Assembly (NCBI RefSeq): GCF_002218065.1
Contig: NZ_BDUB01000001.1
Coordinates: 3,535,715 to 3,599,714 of the forward strand
DNA from: Nodularia sp. NIES-3585
GTDB taxonomy: Bacteria; Cyanobacteriota; Cyanobacteriia; Cyanobacteriales; Nostocaceae
Length of the DNA stretch: 64,000 nucleotides
Direction: 5' to 3'
Shown: piece by piece, positions 36,361 to 46,750 of the stretch
Position numbering within the stretch: the stretch's first letter is position 1
Layout: each line of letters opens with the position of its first letter
The notes under the pieces: model-generated
What the model was told of the DNA's origin: nothing
Database searches by the model: none
What the model saw: only the letters and a program-made list of their open reading frames with translations
Position numbers and translations under genes: made by a program

Positions 36361-37788
36361 CTAAACTACAGCTCTTTTATACGCTTCATCTAGCACTTCG
36401 GAAAGTGTCGGATGGGCGTGGACTAAATGGGCGAGGTTTTGGACAGATTGACGATTAGCGATCGCAGCTGATGCTTCGTGAATTAAGTCGGCGGCGTGCA
36501 TTCCGAAGATATGGACACCTAAGACTTCACCAGTATCTTTGCGATACACAACCTTAGCCATACCGTCGGATTCGTTTTCTGCCAAGGCTTTAGAATTACC
36601 TTTGAAATAACTTTTACTGGTGGCGATTTCAAAGCCTTCAGCTTGGGCTAATTCCTTAGCAGCTACTTCTGTTAAACCGACATAGCTGACTTCTGGGTGA
36701 GTAAAGGCGGCGGCGGGGATGCTGCGATAGTCTACCACACGCGATCGCCCCATAATATTATCTACGGCAATGATGCCTTGAGCCGAAGCAGCGTGTGCCA
36801 ACATCATTTTGCCATTAGCGTCACCAATTGCCCACACATGAGGTACTACTTCCCCGGCTGAAAGCACAGCCATGCGATCGTCTACGGGGATAAAGTTTCG
36901 TCGGTCTAGTTCTATACCTAAAGTTTCTAAACCCAGATTTTTAGTGGCGGGGATGCGTCCTGTGGCTACTAAGCAAGCATCCACTTCAATCACATCAATA
37001 TCTTCTTTGGTTTTGAAATCTGCCAATTCAATTACCACCGGAGAACCAGGGGTAATTTTTTTCGCGTATATGCCGACTTTGGTTTCAATATCGCGAGGAG
37101 TAATTAAAACTCGTTCCGCCAGTTTAGCAATATCGCGGTCAAATCCTGGCATTAATTGGTCTAGGGCTTCAATCATGGTGATTTCACAGCCCAAAGCCGA
37201 GTAAACATCAGAAAATTCTAAACCGATGTAACCACTACCAATAATCGCTACCCATTCTGGCAGAGATTCTAACTTTACCCCTTGGTCGCTGGTAAAAACG
37301 GTTTTGCCATCTACTTCAATTCCTGGCGGTACAAAGGGTACTGAACCAGGGGAAAGAATGATATCTTTGGCTGTGACGGTTTTTTCAACACCATCCCCGG
37401 TGATTGTCACCTTTTGAGTGCCGGCAATTTTGCCCCAACCCCTGATAATATCGACTCCCAGACGTTTGAGGCTGTTGGTTAAATCGCCTTGAATTTTCGA
37501 GACCAGATTGCCAGCATGATCAGCGATCGCTTGGCGGTCAAATGTGACATGATCAACTTGAATCCCCAAGGATTTCAGGTGGTGGGCATCACGTAACTCC
37601 CGCACCCGTCCCGATGCTGCCAGCAAAGCTTTAGAAGGGATGCAGCCCCGATTAACACAGGTTCCTCCCATGTCGGCTGCTTCGATAATTGCTGTTTTCA
37701 TTCCACAGCTAACGGCGTGTAGGGCTGCACCATGTCCGCCTACACCCGCGCCGATAATGACTAAATCGTAATCAAATCCATAACTCAC
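36361..37788 (-). CDS. lpdA: Dihydrolipoamide dehydrogenase (E3)
   Basis: 475 residues. FAD fingerprint [16 protein letters not shown] (residues 10-25), redox-active disulfide Cys44/Cys49 in [16 protein letters not shown] fingerprint [19 protein letters not shown], second FAD segment VWAIGDANG, and the C-terminal catalytic His in [10 protein letters not shown]. It oxidises dihydrolipoamide of the pyruvate dehydrogenase and glycine cleavage complexes with NAD+. Length is normal. The gene lies upstream of trpC; the lpdA-trpC neighbourhood occurs in other filamentous cyanobacteria. The stop at 36361 directly abuts the repeat block. Confidence 0.95.
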   Translation of the reverse strand: MSYGFDYDLVIIGAGVGGHGAALHAVSCGMKTAIIEAADMGGTCVNRGCIPSKALLAASGRVRELRDAHHLKSLGIQVDHVTFDRQAIADHAGNLVSKIQGDLTNSLKRLGVDIIRGWGKIAGTQKVTITGDGVEKTVTAKDIILSPGSVPFVPPGIEVDGKTVFTSDQGVKLESLPEWVAIIGSGYIGLEFSDVYSALGCEITMIEALDQLMPGFDRDIAKLAERVLITPRDIETKVGIYAKKITPGSPVVIELADFKTKEDIDVIEVDACLVATGRIPATKNLGLETLGIELDRRNFIPVDDRMAVLSAGEVVPHVWAIGDANGKMMLAHAASAQGIIAVDNIMGRSRVVDYRSIPAAAFTHPEVSYVGLTEVAAKELAQAEGFEIATSKSYFKGNSKALAENESDGMAKVVYRKDTGEVLGVHIFGMHAADLIHEASAAIANRQSVQNLAHLVHAHPTLSEVLDEAYKRAVV

Positions 37789-38192
37789 GTTAGTTTCCCC
37801 GTGTGCTTCGCCTATTTATTCTCAACTTGACCCGTAATCTACGCAACCCCAGAAAGTTTGAGCGTTGTTAGATTAAAATTACATATTATGCTTTAAGTTA
37901 GCAGGCGAAGATGTAGATTTTTTTACTATTATTATAATTATACAAAATAATATAATGTCCAGCGTTTCCTCAAAGGGCTAATTAATGAAATTTTCAGTTT
38001 GCAGCTTGACCACAACTAAATGGACTTGCTTCTGTATAATCGGATGCTGCTAAACCAGGTTGTGTTTGATAAATAAAAGAGATATGATATATCCCCTAAT
38101 TGTATCCAGGGTTAGCACATTTTTAAGTTTATATTGTCTCAAATCGAGAAATTGCAATTATTATTTATTATCAGAACTTACTTTTCCAGCTT
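37789..38192. other. Intergenic region between divergent lpdA and a secreted protein gene
   Basis: 404 bases, AT-rich with an ATTATTATAATTATAC-type stretch at about 37930 that may hold promoter elements for either gene. No hairpin or frame of note. Confidence 0.45.
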
Positions 38193-39551
38193 ATGCATAT
38201 CTTCTCAACCCAAAAACTCCGCCTCACATTAGGTTTTGCCGTTTTATTGCTGGTAAGTACAGCTAGTAGTGGTCTACATAGGCAGTCAAAAAAGCACAAA
38301 CAAATTTCAGAACATCAGGCAGAGAAGCCTTCATTCTTTACGCCAGCAGAAAATTCTTTTTTAACCAAAGCACAGATTTCACCTCCAACCATTCAACCTG
38401 TTCAGAAACTAGCTACAATTTTTCAGAATCCTTTCATTGTTCCACAGATATCCCATCAAAGTCTCAGCCAAATAAATACCTTTACATCTGGGCAATCTCA
38501 AGCGTCAATACCTGTAACTTATCCAGTCATTGATGAGTGGCAAAAGTATAAATTTAGTATTCAAGGCAGTAAAGTTTTAAGTTCAGGAAAACTGCCCAGC
38601 ACTAATATTAATTTTAATCAAAGAGATTTATTCAGCGTTCTTGTTAATACCAGAGCATATTTCCAAGACAACGCCTCTGAAGATGCGAATATTTTTCGGA
38701 GAGGGTTGCTAGGAACTCAAGGCGTAACTGTAGAAGATATCATCAGAACTTTAGATTTCATGATTGTTGTATTAAGGGACGATATTGCTAACAATCGTAC
38801 CACTCGGTTACAAAATCCTGATTTTATTAATACCAATTTTCGAGTAATTAAATGGTCTGCTCATAATCCTAATAACCAGAAGCAGAATCAAGTGCGAATT
38901 ACAAAATATGCTGTTTTTGAGCATCCAGGTTCTCACACTAAAACCTCTACTTATAATATACCAATTTACAGTTTAAAAGAAAACAATATTAAAGATAAGT
39001 TTTACACTCGATACACAAAACAGGATGTTTTATCAGGTATTTATGAGCCTGGAGGTAAAGAACATGGGAGAGTCAAGCCCCTAGCTTATTTAACCCGCGC
39101 TGGTTTAGAAGAAGCCTTAATGCAGGGAACAATCCTGATTAATTTTACCAATGGTACGCAAGCATTTTTTAATGTAGATAGAAACAATGGTATTTCCTAT
39201 GTACCAGGATTAAAAGCTACATCACAGAAGCGTTACTGGTACTTTAGACAAGTGGACGCTATCAAAGGTTATGGACATAATATAAATGCGAAAATTTCCA
39301 TCAAGCCAGGAGTAACTTTTGCGGGAGATATCCTCAATATTGGGTTAGGTAGAATAGTCGTAATGGAACATAATAGCGGCGGGCGGAGACACCTACAAAT
39401 GGGAGTTATGGCTGATACAGGTGGAGCATTTTTACCCAATCTGCATCAACTAGATTTCTTAGCAGGAACTTTTAAGAATCGACAAGAGTTTACGCGGCAT
39501 ATTAGACAATTACCGGAGTATGCTACAGCCTATTTCCTTGTGAAAAAGTGA
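38193..39551 (+). CDS. Secreted protein with MltA-like 3D domain
   Basis: 452 residues. Residues 9-28 (LRLTLGFAVLLLVSTASSG) form a signal peptide or anchor. A low-complexity Ser/Gln/Pro linker runs to about 110. The next 220 residues are not recognised but well structured. The C-terminus (about 375-440) resembles the 3D domain of MltA lytic transglycosylases: IKPGVTFAGDIL, IVVMEHNSGG, VMADTGGAFLPN and QLDFLAGTF, with Asp residues in the last two motifs at the expected places. A role in peptidoglycan cleavage is therefore plausible; the first 3D Asp appears to be Glu or missing. Single gene, facing the convergent kinase. Confidence 0.6.
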   Translation: MHIFSTQKLRLTLGFAVLLLVSTASSGLHRQSKKHKQISEHQAEKPSFFTPAENSFLTKAQISPPTIQPVQKLATIFQNPFIVPQISHQSLSQINTFTSGQSQASIPVTYPVIDEWQKYKFSIQGSKVLSSGKLPSTNINFNQRDLFSVLVNTRAYFQDNASEDANIFRRGLLGTQGVTVEDIIRTLDFMIVVLRDDIANNRTTRLQNPDFINTNFRVIKWSAHNPNNQKQNQVRITKYAVFEHPGSHTKTSTYNIPIYSLKENNIKDKFYTRYTKQDVLSGIYEPGGKEHGRVKPLAYLTRAGLEEALMQGTILINFTNGTQAFFNVDRNNGISYVPGLKATSQKRYWYFRQVDAIKGYGHNINAKISIKPGVTFAGDILNIGLGRIVVMEHNSGGRRHLQMGVMADTGGAFLPNLHQLDFLAGTFKNRQEFTRHIRQLPEYATAYFLVKK

Positions 39552-39613
39552 TCACGAGGAAAAGCCTAATACCAATTATTTGTCAGGCTGCATTATGATT
39601 TCGATCCTACCCC

Positions 39614-41326
39614 CTACCTATTCGTGGAATTGGTAGCCTTTTTAGGCTGTTGAACTGGAATTTTAATGATAAATTCCGCGCCTTGGTTAGGAGATGAAAT
39701 ACACTGTAACGAACCACCGTGTCGCTGGGTAATAATTTGATGGCTAATCGATAAACCTAAACCAGTTCCTTTACCTATAGCTTTGGTAGTGAAAAAAGGA
39801 TCAAATAACTTTTTTCTAATTTGTTCTGGAATACCATTACCATTATCAATGATGCGGATAATTATTTGTTTGGCATTTATTTGCTGAGTACAAATCCGAA
39901 TTTGTGGTTTGTCACTTGTGAGTTTTCCTTGGATTAGTGAATCCTCTAAAGCGTCGATTGCATTGACCACAATATTCATAAATACTTGATTTAGTTGTCC
40001 TGCATAACACTCGACTAAAGGTAAATTGCCATAATCTTTAATAATTTGAATTTGGGGATAATTGGCTTTGGTTTTCAAACGATGTTCTAAAATCATCAAA
40101 GTACTGTCAATACCTTGATGGATATTTACTACTTTTAAGTCAGCTTCATCGAGTCGCGAGAAGGTACGAAGAGAAGCCACAATTTGACGGATACGTTCTG
40201 TGCCGATTTTCATTGAAGAAAGCAGTTTTTGCAAGTCTTCTCTTAAAAAATTGAGGTCAAGAGCTTCAATTTCTGTTTCAATTTCCAGTCCAGGATTTGG
40301 GTAGTTGATTTGGTAAAGATTCAGTAGATTGAGTATTTCTTGGGTATAAATGTTGGCATGAATTAGATTGCCATGAATAAAATTTACGGGATTATTGATT
40401 TCGTGAGCAACTCCAGCGACTAATTGACCCAAAGCAGACATTTTTTCGTTGTGAATCAGTTGGGATTGGGTACTTTGCAGTTCTTGGATGGTTTGCTCTA
40501 GTTTTATTGCTTGTTCTTTGAGTTGAGCTTCTGCTTGCTTACGCTCAGTAATATCTGTATGGATGCCAACTAAAGCAATAATTTTGCCATTTGGGTCTTT
40601 GATAGCATCTGCTCTTAAATCAATTTGCATAATACGACCAGTAGAGCTGTGCATGGTGACTTCTCCACGCCATGACTGACCGCGATTGATAGTATTGAAG
40701 ACGTTTTCTACTTCTGCTGGATTTGTATAAATTGCTTTTGGTCCATCACTAGCGTTAAGTTCATCAATTGTGTAACCGAACAAATTTATAAAAGCAGGAT
40801 TGTGATAAATTGACTGGCCTGCAACATTAGCTATACCAATAGCATCACTGACACTTTCAACAGCCTTACTAATACGTATTAAGGATGTTTCTGTTTTTTT
40901 GCGCTCGACAATTTCATTTAAAAGCGCTGTATTGGCTGCTTCTAATTGAGCGGGGCTAGTTAGTTTTAGAGCTTGAGGTATGAAATAAATTAACGCAAAT
41001 GCTGTATATATAGAAATAATTGCAGTTAAAGCCTTTAAAATACCTGCAATCCAGTAATCGGGATGCCAAAGCGTCCAAATTTCCATCAAGTGTCCAGTAC
41101 CGCAGACAAGAATAAAACCACTAAATAAAAAAAATATTCCGTTGAAGGGAATATCTTTGCGTTTGGAAATAAAGTAAATTAGTAACAGAGGAATAGAATA
41201 ATAAGCTAGGCCAATCGTGGCATCAGAAATAACGTGGAGCCATACTAGACCAGTTTTCCATAGATAACAATGTCCATGAGGAATAAAACCGGTTAAATAG
41301 AAGGGATAATTTAAAAGTGTTAACAT
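39614..41326 (-). CDS. Ethylene-receptor-like PAS histidine kinase
   Basis: 570 residues. Residues 17-115 form three membrane helices resembling the ethylene-binding domain. The ETR1 positions align again: Asp35, Tyr42, Ile45, Pro46, Ile72, Cys75 and His79 (VCGTGH). A PAS/PAC domain follows (about 145-270, [19 protein letters not shown], ending [12 protein letters not shown]), then a coiled coil (270-305) and the kinase core with [21 protein letters not shown] (intact His) and an ATPase with [19 protein letters not shown] and GTGLGLSIS. There is no receiver domain. It shares the membrane sensor with the hybrid kinase at 20223-23357, about 60% alike by eye, and is probably an ancient paralogue. 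Its stop converges on the 3D protein. Confidence 0.93.
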   Translation of the reverse strand: MLTLLNYPFYLTGFIPHGHCYLWKTGLVWLHVISDATIGLAYYSIPLLLIYFISKRKDIPFNGIFFLFSGFILVCGTGHLMEIWTLWHPDYWIAGILKALTAIISIYTAFALIYFIPQALKLTSPAQLEAANTALLNEIVERKKTETSLIRISKAVESVSDAIGIANVAGQSIYHNPAFINLFGYTIDELNASDGPKAIYTNPAEVENVFNTINRGQSWRGEVTMHSSTGRIMQIDLRADAIKDPNGKIIALVGIHTDITERKQAEAQLKEQAIKLEQTIQELQSTQSQLIHNEKMSALGQLVAGVAHEINNPVNFIHGNLIHANIYTQEILNLLNLYQINYPNPGLEIETEIEALDLNFLREDLQKLLSSMKIGTERIRQIVASLRTFSRLDEADLKVVNIHQGIDSTLMILEHRLKTKANYPQIQIIKDYGNLPLVECYAGQLNQVFMNIVVNAIDALEDSLIQGKLTSDKPQIRICTQQINAKQIIIRIIDNGNGIPEQIRKKLFDPFFTTKAIGKGTGLGLSISHQIITQRHGGSLQCISSPNQGAEFIIKIPVQQPKKATNSTNR

Positions 41327-41476
41327 AATGCTAGAGCTTGGTATGATTTTGGGGGATTATGTAACTACAGTATTCCCACAAAAATAAACCGTAATTTGCA
41401 TTCCGCTCTGAAAAACTTACCCAAAGCTTAATAAATACTGACTAATTTAGACCTTAAATAGTTAAATTACAAAAAA

Positions 41477-41549
41477 CGAGCGCGGAGGGATTTGAACCCC
41501 CGACCCACAGAACCGGAATCTGTTGCTCTATCCACTGAGCTACGCGCCC
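41477..41549 (-). tRNA. tRNA-Arg (CCG)
   Basis: On the minus strand the sequence starts GGGCGCGTAGCTCAGTGGAT and ends TTCAAATCCCTCCGCGCTC plus a discriminator G. The acceptor stem GGGCGCG pairs with CGCGCTC (one G-T), the D arm holds AGCTCAGTGGATAGAGC, the anticodon stem ACAGA/TCTGT flanks the loop TTCCGGT, whose centre CCG reads CGG codons, and the T arm is GGGGG TTCAAAT CCCTC with one mismatch. No CCA is encoded, as is usual in cyanobacteria. Arg identity is consistent with the anticodon. Confidence 0.95.
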
Positions 41550-41575
41550 TAACATTACCTAATTATAGCACAATT

Positions 41576-42760
41576 TTAGAAATAATCAGCAGGGTTTACA
41601 GGTGTACCACGGCGACGCACTTCAAAATGCAGGTGAGGCCCAGTAGATAAACCTGTGGAACCGACAGCCGCGATCGCTTGTCCTCTTTCTACAGATTGTC
41701 CTTCAGAAACATACAACTCGCTGACGTGTGCATATAACGTAGTCTTATCTTTACCGTGATCGATAATTACGGTTCTGCCATAACCGCCGTACCAACCTGC
41801 AAAAATCACGTTTCCCGAATCGGCTGCTCTAATTTTACTACCATGACTAGCAGCAAAATCTAACCCTGAGTGAAACCGACGGTATCCTAAAATCGGATGT
41901 GTGCGCCAACCAAAGGCGCTGCTAGTACGTGCGTTGCTAGGAAAAGCTAGTATCCCAGTTCCCCGAATTAAGATATTTCTCTGGCTGTTGGCTTTGGCTT
42001 GGGCTTGGGCAACTTTTTGTTGAATCAAGACTGATAAATTTTGAGAATCTCTATCAAGCTGGTTTTGTGCGGCTTCTAAAGCCAAGCGATCGCTATTTAA
42101 ACGTTCAACCAATTCTGACTGTGATTCCGCCTGAATTTGATAATCGGCTTTTTGTACCAGTAACTGCTGACGAATCAAAGCAATTTCGTTTTTTTGCACT
42201 TCTACAGCCGTTTTCTGTTGATTTATCAGGTTGGCTTGGGCGTTGAGTTTCGCTAAAATCTTTTGATCAGCCTGATAGACTAACCTCAGTTGACGACGAC
42301 GACGGATAAAATCGCTGATATTTTGGCTTTGTAGCAAAACAGCCCATCCTTGAGAAACAGGCGATCGCTGAAGATATCGCAACCTAGCCACTGTTGCTGC
42401 GCGACTTTTTGCATAATTAGTTTCTGTAACCAATAAATCTGCTTCTAATTCTTCCAGGTTTTCAGTAGCCAGGCGTAATCGTAACTCACTATCTTCAATA
42501 TAAGTATTTGTAGTTTCTAAGTTTTGCTTTAAACCAGTTAGCCGATTTTCTGCCGCTTCTTGCAAATTAGTCAGGCGATCGCGCTGCTGAATCGTTTTTT
42601 CACGTTCTTGCTTAATTTGTTGCTGCTGTTGTTTGAGAGTATCAATTGATGGTGCGGTATTTGCCGATACTGGCAGCCATAAAAATGCAATGCACAAAAC
42701 ACAGCATAATGCAATACATAAATTAAATAATTTGGTTTTGGGAAAAAATAGCGATCTCAT
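41576..42760 (-). CDS. Murein hydrolase activator EnvC-like, M23/LytM domain
   Basis: 394 residues. A signal peptide (residues 10-35, LCIALCCVLCIAFLWLPVSA) is followed by a long coiled coil (about 38-255, with LKQQQQQIKQEREKTIQQRD) and a C-terminal LytM domain (about 275-390). The zinc-site motifs FHSGLDFA and LHFEVRRRGT, plus GRTVIIDHG, are all present, so unlike E. coli EnvC it may be a real endopeptidase. Such proteins act in the periplasm on septal peptidoglycan during division or filament maintenance. It ends 26 bases from the tRNA and is on the same strand. Confidence 0.92.
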   Translation of the reverse strand: MRSLFFPKTKLFNLCIALCCVLCIAFLWLPVSANTAPSIDTLKQQQQQIKQEREKTIQQRDRLTNLQEAAENRLTGLKQNLETTNTYIEDSELRLRLATENLEELEADLLVTETNYAKSRAATVARLRYLQRSPVSQGWAVLLQSQNISDFIRRRRQLRLVYQADQKILAKLNAQANLINQQKTAVEVQKNEIALIRQQLLVQKADYQIQAESQSELVERLNSDRLALEAAQNQLDRDSQNLSVLIQQKVAQAQAKANSQRNILIRGTGILAFPSNARTSSAFGWRTHPILGYRRFHSGLDFAASHGSKIRAADSGNVIFAGWYGGYGRTVIIDHGKDKTTLYAHVSELYVSEGQSVERGQAIAAVGSTGLSTGPHLHFEVRRRGTPVNPADYF

Positions 42761-43163
42761 GCTGTTGATTTAGCAAAATGCAGGCATTAACAGCATTATT
42801 CCCAAAATTTAGTCAAATCTAACATGATTAAATCATTAATGACAAGTTAAGCCTGTAACTCTTTTCTTGATGTGTGACAGTTGAGGGTGCGGAATGTGGG
42901 TAATATACTTATATTTCCCGGCCCTGGCTAATAATTCTTAACTCAACAACGTAAATTGCCAATATTATTCAGTATTAATACTGAAAAGCTTGCATATTAT
43001 TAGGAATTTTCTTGAAAATAAAGATAATACATTTTGAAGTGCGGAATATGGAGTAAAGATTGTATGAATGTTTAGTATCAAGCTTAATTTTACAAAGTAA
43101 CAATGTTAGGGTAACCCCTAGATGTATTCCTCAAGACCCTAATTAACAAGGAAACAATAAAAC
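42761..43163. other. Intergenic region of 403 bases
   Basis: Divergent promoter region of the M23 gene and the PEP-CTERM gene. AT-rich, contains CAGTATTAATACTG, a 14-base palindrome at about 42970. AAGGAAAC precedes the ATG at 43164. No frame of note. Confidence 0.5.
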
Positions 43164-43799
43164 ATGAATTTCTTCACTAAATCAGTTGTTAGTGCTGCTC
43201 TCGCGGTGGGAATGGGAGTAATAGGCACTAGTTCTGCTCAAGCAAGTACTCTTAATCGTTCTGACTTTAATGCTGATGCAGTTAATTTTGATTTTCAAAG
43301 CACTGCATTAAATAGTACAACTGCTACTGATGGCAATTTGACTGTAATAAATGGAGTGGTGGCGAATGTAGGTTCAGTGGGTAACTTAGCCGGAAACAGC
43401 TATTACGATGGGGCAGACTCATCAGTCATCCGCTTTAATTTCTTAAATTCAGTGTCTGCCGTGGGTGTTGATTTTGTCGCATTTAACAATGACATTACTC
43501 TGAGCCTTTTTGACAGTGCAAACAATTTAATCAACAGTTTTACTCAAGACTGGACAACATTGCCAACCGCCGCTGGTTTCCCTTTCGGTTTCATTGGTTT
43601 AAATGCAGGCAGTAATTCAATTGCTTATGCAACCATTGACACACCTCTGAATGGAAACGAATTATACATAGATAACATTATCTATCAATCAGTTACTACT
43701 ACTGCTGTACCTGAACCTGCTTCTATGTTAGGTTTGCTTGGCATAGGCGCACTTGGTGCTATTGCCGGTATCAAACGCAAGCAAGAACAAAAAGCTTAA
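43164..43799 (+). CDS. PEP-CTERM-sorted secreted protein
   Basis: 211 residues. Signal peptide ending SSAQA around residue 27. The middle is a Ser/Thr/Asn-rich beta domain without Cys (FQSTALNSTTATDGN). The C-terminus has the sorting signal VPEPASMLGLLGIGALG, a short hydrophobic helix and the basic tail IKRKQEQKA, which is the tripartite PEP-CTERM pattern, here cyanobacterial with PEPAS. The protein is expected to be exported and probably processed by an exosortase-like system encoded elsewhere. An extracellular or sheath-matrix role is inference. Single gene with AAGGAAAC ribosome binding site. Confidence 0.85.
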   Translation: MNFFTKSVVSAALAVGMGVIGTSSAQASTLNRSDFNADAVNFDFQSTALNSTTATDGNLTVINGVVANVGSVGNLAGNSYYDGADSSVIRFNFLNSVSAVGVDFVAFNNDITLSLFDSANNLINSFTQDWTTLPTAAGFPFGFIGLNAGSNSIAYATIDTPLNGNELYIDNIIYQSVTTTAVPEPASMLGLLGIGALGAIAGIKRKQEQKA

Positions 43800-43933
43800 T
43801 TAGGCAGCGAAACTTACCTTCAAGGAGGCTGCGAGTGCTTCGAGAATATGGGGCTAATGAACAGTTATCAGTGAACAAGTCATGAGGTAGAAGATTTAGA
43901 CCCAATTATGGGCGTTGCTGATGTCAAAACCCC

Positions 43934-43963
43934 TGTAGAGACGTTCCATGGAACGTCTCTACA
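43934..43963. repeat. Perfect 30-base palindrome repeat
   Basis: TGTAGAGACGTTCCA followed by its exact reverse complement TGGAACGTCTCTACA. Diverged copies lie at 26200-26229 and 23458-23499. It can form a strong hairpin between the convergent PEP-CTERM and trmFO genes and may serve as their terminator. Confidence 0.8.
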
Positions 43964-44034
43964 TTTAAATTCATACTTGGTTTAAGCAACGCCCAATTAT
44001 GCCTCTTGACTGATAACTGTTAACTGAATAAATG

Positions 44035-45348
44035 TTAGAATTGATTTTTCCAACTTGCTAAATCAGCCAAAGAGCGATCGCGATAACGTCCATAACGCTC
44101 TGGCTTACTTTTTATTTTTACTCCTAAATCCGGCATAATCCCAAAATTTGGCGGCATTGGTTGAAAATGCTTCGGTGAAGCTGAACTAATAAATTCTAAT
44201 AACGCCCCCATCATTGTAGTTGGTGGTGCTGTCAATGGTTCCTTACCCAAAGCTATCCGCGCTGCATTGGTTCCGGCTAACCAACCATCTGCGGCGGCTG
44301 CTGTGTAACCTTCAGTCCCAATCAACTGTCCAGCCGCTAACAAAGTCGGACGTTGCTTAAATTGCAAAGTAGAGTGCATTAATTGCGGCGCATTCAGAAA
44401 AGTGTTGCGGTGCATGACTCCCAACCGCACAAATTCCGCATTTTCTAAACCGGGAATTAGCCGGAAAACTCGCTTTTGTTCACCCCAACGCAGATTAGTT
44501 TGGAATCCTACCATATTCCAAAGTTGACCGGCTTTATCTTCTTGGCGAAGTTGTACCACTGCATAGGAACGTTCCCCTGTGCGACTGTCAGACAATCCCA
44601 CTGGTTTCAGGGGACCGTAACGCATGGTATCTTCTCCCCGATGCGCTTGTTCTTCAATGGGTAAACAAGCTTCAAAAAATTTCGCTGTCTCCCGTTCAAA
44701 GTCCTTGATTTCAGTTTGTTCAGCTTGACGGAGTTCTGACCAAAAGTGCAGATATTGCTCTTTATTCATCGGACAGTTCAGGTAAGCCGCTTCACCTTTG
44801 TCATAACGCGATGCCATAAAAGCCACATCATGGTTAATCGATTCTCCCACAACAATGGGACTAGCAGCATCAAAGAAGCTGAGGTATTCCATCCCCGTCA
44901 CGCGGTGCAAATCTGCGGCTAAATCAGGACTGGTTAAAGGTCCGGTTGCTAAAACTACGATTCCTTCCGGAATAGCTGGGACTTCACCCCGGCGGAATTC
45001 AATTAAAGGATGGTTACATAAAGTTTCGGTCAAATCTTGACCAAATTGCCCTCTGTCTACAGCTAACGCCCCACCAGCCGGAACCGCGTGTTCATCGGCT
45101 TTGGCAATGACAATAGAGTTGAGTTGACGTAGTTCTTCGTGTAATAATCCGGTAGCGCGATCGCTGGCCATAGCCCCAAAGGAATTACTACAGACTAATT
45201 CCGCCAGATGTTCTGTATGATGGGCAGGACTAAAGCGATTTGGGCGCATTTCATGGAGAATCACCGGCACTCCCGCCTGGGCTATTTGCCAAGCTGCTTC
45301 TGTCCCAGCTAGTCCACCTCCAATTACTTGTATCGGTTGTTTATCCAT
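44035..45348 (-). CDS. trmFO: Folate-dependent tRNA (uracil-54-C5)-methyltransferase TrmFO
   Basis: 437 residues. FAD fingerprint [18 protein letters not shown] (residues 6-23), the catalytic segment [12 protein letters not shown] with Cys53, and the family block [17 protein letters not shown]. The enzyme uses methylenetetrahydrofolate and FADH2 to make ribothymidine 54 in the T loop of tRNAs. Many cyanobacteria and Gram-positives use it in place of TrmA. Length is normal. It is a single gene, ending 71 bases from the 30-base palindrome at 43934. Confidence 0.95.
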   Translation of the reverse strand: MDKQPIQVIGGGLAGTEAAWQIAQAGVPVILHEMRPNRFSPAHHTEHLAELVCSNSFGAMASDRATGLLHEELRQLNSIVIAKADEHAVPAGGALAVDRGQFGQDLTETLCNHPLIEFRRGEVPAIPEGIVVLATGPLTSPDLAADLHRVTGMEYLSFFDAASPIVVGESINHDVAFMASRYDKGEAAYLNCPMNKEQYLHFWSELRQAEQTEIKDFERETAKFFEACLPIEEQAHRGEDTMRYGPLKPVGLSDSRTGERSYAVVQLRQEDKAGQLWNMVGFQTNLRWGEQKRVFRLIPGLENAEFVRLGVMHRNTFLNAPQLMHSTLQFKQRPTLLAAGQLIGTEGYTAAAADGWLAGTNAARIALGKEPLTAPPTTMMGALLEFISSASPKHFQPMPPNFGIMPDLGVKIKSKPERYGRYRDRSLADLASWKNQF

Positions 45349-45477
45349 ATTTATACGCTGAGTTACCCAATTTAATTTTGCTGGAAGTGCATATTAATCA
45401 TCATAAATGATCAGGTTCATGGGATATTTTGTGTAAACTTTTATAATATGTATAAAAAGTAGTGAGAGGAAATATTA

Positions 45478-45660
45478 ATGGAACGCTCGAAAATCGTTGC
45501 AGTGATTACAGGTGCAATTTCTATTCTGTTAGCGATCGCCTACCTGATTTTAGTGCAATTGCTAGACTACCGGGATATGAAACCAGCCCCCATTAGTCAA
45601 TTTACACCCCAACAAGTTGTCGTCGCTATGTACAGCAATGGGGAGGAAAACTTCTTGTGA
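45478..45660 (+). CDS. Small single-pass membrane protein
   Basis: 60 residues. Residues 5-30 (KIVAVITGAISILLAIAYLI) form one membrane helix after a short positive start, and the tail has DMKPAPI and FTPQQVVVAMY. GAGAGGAAA before the ATG gives a fair ribosome binding site. It looks like one of the conserved cyanobacterial short membrane proteins of unknown function. It is divergent from trmFO. Confidence 0.6.
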   Translation: MERSKIVAVITGAISILLAIAYLILVQLLDYRDMKPAPISQFTPQQVVVAMYSNGEENFL

Positions 45661-45998
45661 AAGATTACATTGTCAGAATTACTTGATAAACCTTTTCAGA
45701 CCTGAATATTCATGTCTCTACTAAGTAAGTCGTCGTCAATAATTAAAGGTTTGTCGTCAGAATTTTAGTCCTGAATTAAGGGCTAAAGCCCTTACTCCGA
45801 GCTAAATTACCATATTTTTAGATGGCTTCACATAGTTAAGTATATTCTCGCCAACTTACTTGTTACAAATAGATTTTATTTGCTCGCTCACTGTTAGAGA
45901 CAGAAAAAATTTTGACAAATTGGCAGATAATTCGTGAAGCCAATTGTTAAACTAGTCGATTAATGATTGATGAAAACTAATTAATAGGGGGTCAACTG
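45661..45998. other. Intergenic region of 338 bases
   Basis: Holds a small hairpin AAGGGC TAAA GCCCTT at 45778-45793, likely a terminator for the short membrane protein gene, and no coding frame. AGGGGGTC precedes the next ATG at 45999. Confidence 0.5.
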
Positions 45999-46265
45999 AT
46001 GGCAGAGCCTAATCAGAATCATAAAAACAACTTTATTTACCCTCGCAGTCGTTACTATGGTAAATTTCAGCCAGAACACTTAGTTTTTAACGCTAATCTT
46101 CAAGAATTTGCTCAAAGAGTCGGCTACATCTCTAATTTAGAAACAGCTGGCAAATTGACTCCCCAAGAAGCTTATAAAAGAATTAAAACCCTTTGGAAAC
46201 AGTTAAAGCACAGCAAAAAACAACTCAGCATTGGTAAAGATTCAGAACCACCCACAATACTGTGA
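45999..46265 (+). CDS. Conserved cyanobacterial small protein (DUF7219-like)
   Basis: 88 residues, soluble. The core FIYPRSRYYGKFQPEHLVFN and NLQEFAQRVGYISNLETAGK is highly conserved in cyanobacteria as far as I recall, and is followed by a basic helix ALWKQLKRSKK-like (TLWKQLKHSKKQL). I think this is the DUF7219 family, with moderate certainty. Function unknown. A good AGGGGGTC ribosome binding site precedes the ATG. It converges with the next gene, leaving 2 bases between stops. Confidence 0.7.
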   Translation: MAEPNQNHKNNFIYPRSRYYGKFQPEHLVFNANLQEFAQRVGYISNLETAGKLTPQEAYKRIKTLWKQLKHSKKQLSIGKDSEPPTIL

Positions 46266-46267
46266 AA

Positions 46268-46477
46268 TTATTTAAATCCCGGGCTAAGTCCTTGAAACTC
46301 GTCCGGGGTGAGTGACACCACAATATTTTCCGATTCTATTTGAATAATACAGCGCCTGCTAGCTTGATCGTCCGAGTGTGACTCGAATCCACAAACTACG
46401 CCAACTTTTCCGATTACGTATGCTGGACGTAGGATTAAAACTTTATCCCCCACTTGAACACTGTTTGAGGTGTACAA
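46268..46477 (-). CDS. Small beta-barrel protein, KOW/SH3-like
   Basis: 69 residues with a probable TTG start at 46477: a GAGG four bases upstream and a wider AGGAGG 11 bases upstream support it, and a UGA blocks any longer frame. The sequence VQVGDKVLILRPAYVIGKVG, then RRCIIQIESENIVVSLTPDEF looks like a KOW or SH3-like barrel, a form seen in small cyanobacterial proteins of unknown function. An out-of-frame ATG lies 10 bases before the TTG. Confidence 0.55.
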   Translation of the reverse strand: MYTSNSVQVGDKVLILRPAYVIGKVGVVCGFESHSDDQASRRCIIQIESENIVVSLTPDEFQGLSPGFK

Positions 46478-46750
46478 AATTCCTCATTCCTCCTATAAAT
46501 TCTGCATTTCAAGAATGAAATTATACGAGTTAAATCTGACAATTATTTTATTTTACATAAATTTTGTGTAGTTTATAACCTTTTCTTAACTAAATTTGGC
46601 TTCAATCATGCATTAGCTTTTCCCGGCCCCGTTCCTCTCACCTCTTCTGTCCCCTGCCCCCTGCCCCCCTGCTTCTTCAGTAGGTTCCCATTTTTCGGTA
46701 GGATAGCTCCCATATCCTCAACTGAGCTACACCTACAAGACAGTAATACT
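46478..46750. other. Spacer upstream of trpD
   Basis: 273 bases between divergent genes. At about 46649-46674 a short CCCCTGC repeat (STRR-like) occurs. No frame. Confidence 0.5.
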
